From NCBI RefSeq assembly GCF_907165205.1, contig NC_058192.1, positions 39,832,001 to 39,896,000 on the forward strand: DNA of 64,000 bases, written 5' to 3'. The position numbers were made by a program, and so were the translations under genes. The notes beneath the pieces were generated by a model. That model saw only the letters and a list, made by a program, of their open reading frames with translations, had not been told where the DNA came from and did not search any database. Source of the stretch: Coccinella septempunctata. Lineage: Eukaryota; Arthropoda; Insecta; Coleoptera; Coccinellidae. Shown piece after piece: positions 61,381 to 64,000 of this stretch (its first letter is position 1; the number at the start of each line of letters is the position of its first letter).

Positions 61381-62068
61381 CATGGTTAACGGATTAAGGT
61401 TGAACATGGACAAGTGTTTTAAGGTTACCTTCACGAGGCAGTTAAATCCATTGATTTATGAATATCATGTTGCCGACGGCTTTATCGTTTCAAGAGAACA
61501 AATCCGAGACCTTGATGTGTTGTTCGACTCTACCTTCAGCTTCGTTCCGCATGTGGAACAATTATGCGCTTCAGCTAGTCGAACTTTAGGCTTTGTTTTG
61601 AGATGCGGTAGAGAATTTGATGATTTGTCAACTTGGAGGAACTTATATTTTATGCTTGTTATTAGCAAATTGGAGTACGCACATTTAATATGGTTCCCAA
61701 TCTATGAGTGTCATATCTCCCGCCTGGAGGGTATACATCGTAGGTTTCTGAAATATGTGTCATATAGACGAACTGGCAGATACCCTGAAAGAGGTGCAGA
61801 TCTTTGTCATGTGATGGGCGAGGTGAGGGTTAAATCTTTAGTTTGTAGACATGAAGAACAGTCTGCCAGATTTGCACGGAAGGTCTTCATAGGCGAAGTT
61901 GATTCATTTTATCTGCTGTCAAAGATGGCACTGAATGTTCCTAGACTGACAGCAAGGTCAAAAACTACCTTCTATTTGCCGGAGACTCATACGAACCTGT
62001 TCGAGCTTGCACCGGTAAATCGTATGTGTAGATGTGTTGATAAGCTTGCACTTGATTTATTTCGCTGA
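61381..62068 (+). pseudogene. LINE A ORF2, C-terminal part after insert B
   Basis: Resumes the A frame after the duplicated CATGG: NGLRLNMDKCFKVTFTR (the RT region following the FADD box), VSREQIRDLDVLFDSTFSFV, RTLGFVLRCGREFDD, YHISRLEGIHRRFLKY-like segment and RTGRYPERG, to a TGA at 62066. Typical of the Jockey/CR1 RT C-terminus. It fits 57265 directly once B is removed. Confidence 0.88.
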
Positions 62069-62218
62069 GTTCGAAGATCATTTGTGTTTTGTTGTTTATT
62101 TTTGAGATTGTTTTTGATAAATTTGATGTAGTTTTTTTATTTTGTTTATATGCTGAATACATTAAAGATTATGCTTATTGCCTTGTAATTGTATCTTCCT
62201 GTTTGGTAAATAAAGATA

Positions 62219-64000
62219 TATTATTATGACTTTAGCCTTGCGGCTCTCACACTCCTCTCCAGAGGAAAATTCATTTATCCCAGATATCTCAGATATCAAA
62301 AGGATTAAGCTCTGTTGGAGCCCTTACCAGGTTTTCGGGCTCGAGGTGGTGGTCGGGTCCGGGTCGCTCCTCGACTCCCTCCCGCCGGTTGTATTCCTGC
62401 TCCACCCGCATTTCCTCTCGGGGCATACGATGTTCCTCTGAATTTCCCATGTACTTGCGTACAGTTCTCGCCGTTCCCAGCAGTACCGCCTTCTGCATGA
62501 CTCTATAGATATTTTCGTCCAGCTGAAGTTTCCTTGAGTTCTCTAGTAGTTTCTTCGGTATCAGGCCTGTAGATGATATGCCAATAGGGATGGTCTTGAT
62601 ATCTTTCAGCTTCCACTGTCTCCTGGTTTGTTCCTCGAGATCTCTGTAGTTTGAAATTTTTCAGTGTGCCTATCTAAAAGATTGTTATTATTTGGAATCG
62701 CCACATCGATGAATATTGCTCTGTCCCCATCCTTATTGAGCAATATGAGGTCTGGTCTATTGTGGGTTATTTTCCGGTCTATGAGAACCGTGCGATCGCA
62801 GTAGAGCTTGTGATGTTCATTTTCCAATTCTTGGTGAAGAATCTTGGCAACGGCATCCTGACATCCCCCGGTGATGTGCTGGATAGTTTCATGTGTCGCA
62901 CAGCCATAACGATAGCTATCATCCGCCACTGAGGCATCCTTGGCGATATATTTCATGTAGTTTCTTGTTGGAATCACCTGATCCTGGATGGCGAGCATGA
63001 AGCCCTCTGACTCAGGAAACAACCTTCCGGAAGTCAACCAGTAGTTCGACGCAGATATGTCGGCGTAATCATGGTTGACCTCGTTCTGGTGCCTCCCATG
63101 CAAAGGTTTGCCAATCAGTTTCTGCATTTTACTTTCTGCAGAGTGTTCGACGGTTTCCAAGTGGTCCTGCTGTAGCTTTAACGGTGTAGAAGTATCAGCA
63201 ACACAAACTACTCGATGGAGTTCTGATGAAGTAGCCTTGCTCAGAAAATATTTTCGAAGTCCTTCAATTTCCTGGGTCATACGGTTGGACAAATCAACAA
63301 TTCCTCTACCCCCGAGATGTCGTGGCAGCTCGGTCCGTTCTATTGAGCTTTTGGGGTGATGTTTATTGTGTTTAGTCAGCATCGTCCTTATTTTACTCTC
63401 TAAGGCTGCTAAATCCGTGGTGGTTCAAGAGATGATACCGAATGAGTAGCTCAGCGCCGAGCAAGCGTAGGTATTGATAGCTTTTTATCAGATTCTTGCT
63501 GTTAAGGCCAGTACTCATTATCCTTCTCAATCTTCGGGTGAACTCCTCCGTTAGTTCTTTCTTCATCTGGCTCTGATTGATCTTTCTTGCTTGTTTCATG
63601 CCCAGATACTTGTATGTGTCTCCTTCCTTTAATGCTTCAATTTCTGCACCTTCCTTGAGTTTGAACATGCCGTCTTCTATTTTCCCTCTCGTTATGTTCA
63701 GCAGTCGACATTTTTCTAGTCCAAACTTCATTTTGATGTCTTCCGAGAATCCTTCCACCATTTTCAGCATCAGTTGCATTTGCCTCTTGGTAGATGCGAA
63801 GAGTTTCAAATCGTCCATGTAAAGGAGATGATTCAGTTTCATCATAGTTTTACTGCCGCTTTTGCTGGCAAATCCGTAGTCCGTAGAATTCAATCTATGA
63901 GACAAGGGATTCAGGGCCATGCAGAACCACAGAGGGCTCAGCGAATCTCCTTGGAAAATTCTACGTCGTATTGGAATAGGTCCTGTTGTAATGGAGCCAT
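62219..64000 (-). pseudogene. Second Dong-like element, 3' part, damaged
   Basis: The minus strand starts at a TAA repeat and GTCA, GCAAGGCTAAAG end identical to that at 39190. Coding pieces match the intact copy: MALNPLSHRLNSTDYGF and YMDDLKLFASTKRQMQLMLK (63393-63920), then CRYGCATHETIQHITGGC, RPDLILLNKDGDRAIFIDVA (62606-63382) and the tail to ELNPFDI (62289). Two internal deletions remove residues around the zinc motif (after GGCQ and after ILHQELE), and there are frameshifts near 62660 and 63390. The 5' part runs past the window. Confidence 0.9.

Larger units (their letters stand above)
54614..62218 (+). mobile_element. CR1/Jockey-type LINE A, split by LINE B
   Basis: The order is ORF1 remnant (54630-55254), endonuclease and RT pieces (55255-57265), then after the 4.1-kb insert B the RT thumb/C-terminus (61381-62068) and a 3' region ending AATAAAGATATA at 62218. 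Its tail adjoins the TTA/TAA repeat of the second Dong-like copy. CATGG at 57266-57270 and 61381-61385 marks B's target duplication. Confidence 0.85.

Noticed and set aside
62226..62500. Proline/Gly-rich + strand frames near the right Dong copy
   Set aside because: Antisense of the C-terminal coding sequence of the Dong-like element; the equivalent shadow exists at 38931-39116.
44521..64000. Search for the FAD-binding half of cryptochrome
   Set aside because: I looked for the RLERHL-, SLSPYLRFG- and GQTGFPW-type blocks of the family on the + strand and found none; only transposon sequence is present.
1..64000. CRISPR arrays, bacterial operons, ribosomal or transfer RNA genes
   Set aside because: Tandem repeats here lack the unique-spacer pattern of CRISPR; coding content is eukaryotic and spliced; no cloverleaf or rRNA motif was recognised.

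Overview
This window is eukaryotic and looks like an insect nuclear genome. It is AT-rich and microsatellite-laden and contains spliced genes. Its transposon families (Jockey/CR1, RTE-like, Dong/R4, BEL/Pao, Ty3/gypsy, PIF/Harbinger, Tc1/mariner) are those of arthropod genomes. The only host gene I recognise is a type-2 (vertebrate-like) cryptochrome on the + strand. Exon 1 is at 20096-20316 and the next coding exon at 43977-44458; the reading frame joins exactly across an intron of about 23.7 kb. The rest of the gene is not visible, so it presumably continues beyond 64000 through another long intron. I cannot name the species; a beetle is plausible but is a guess.

Layout. 1-4.2 kb: decayed gypsy pol plus the 3' end of a Jockey element carrying a 186-bp Harbinger-type MITE. 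4.5-6.0 kb: dead Tc1/mariner-superfamily transposon with TIRs and TA target duplication. 7.0-9.1 kb: copy 1 of a 1.2-kb dispersed repeat, then a palindrome interrupted by a mariner-type MITE. 9.1-18.7 kb: BEL/Pao element with two identical 322-bp LTRs and 5-bp target duplication, whose pol has lost the RT catalytic region in frame. A complete two-ORF Jockey element sits inside one LTR. 20.1-44.5 kb: cryptochrome exons and the transposon-filled intron.

That intron holds: a fold-back repeat; an LTR-like stretch with two tandem 69-nt units whose terminal stems co-vary; a multi-level nest (RTE-like element split by a Harbinger, itself split by a 943-bp element, itself split by a 192-bp MITE, with a CR1/Jockey-type element in the same RTE-like host); an apparently intact 3.0-kb PIF/Harbinger with a six-exon transposase and a three-exon Myb-like gene; short-period arrays; and a 1124-codon Dong-like retrotransposon in a TAA microsatellite.

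44.5-64 kb: a second, damaged Jockey copy fused to a gypsy fragment; a THAP-like remnant; a fold-back element made of palindromic subrepeats; a TIR element with 9-bp target duplication; small MITEs; a CR1/Jockey-type element (A) split by another (B, with a PHD-finger ORF1); and a second Dong-like copy running off the right edge.

Almost all coding capacity is transposon-derived. Insertion order can be read from target duplications and interrupted reading frames, so the window is mainly a record of successive nested insertions in and around one circadian gene. All family calls are by recognition of motifs; no database was searched.
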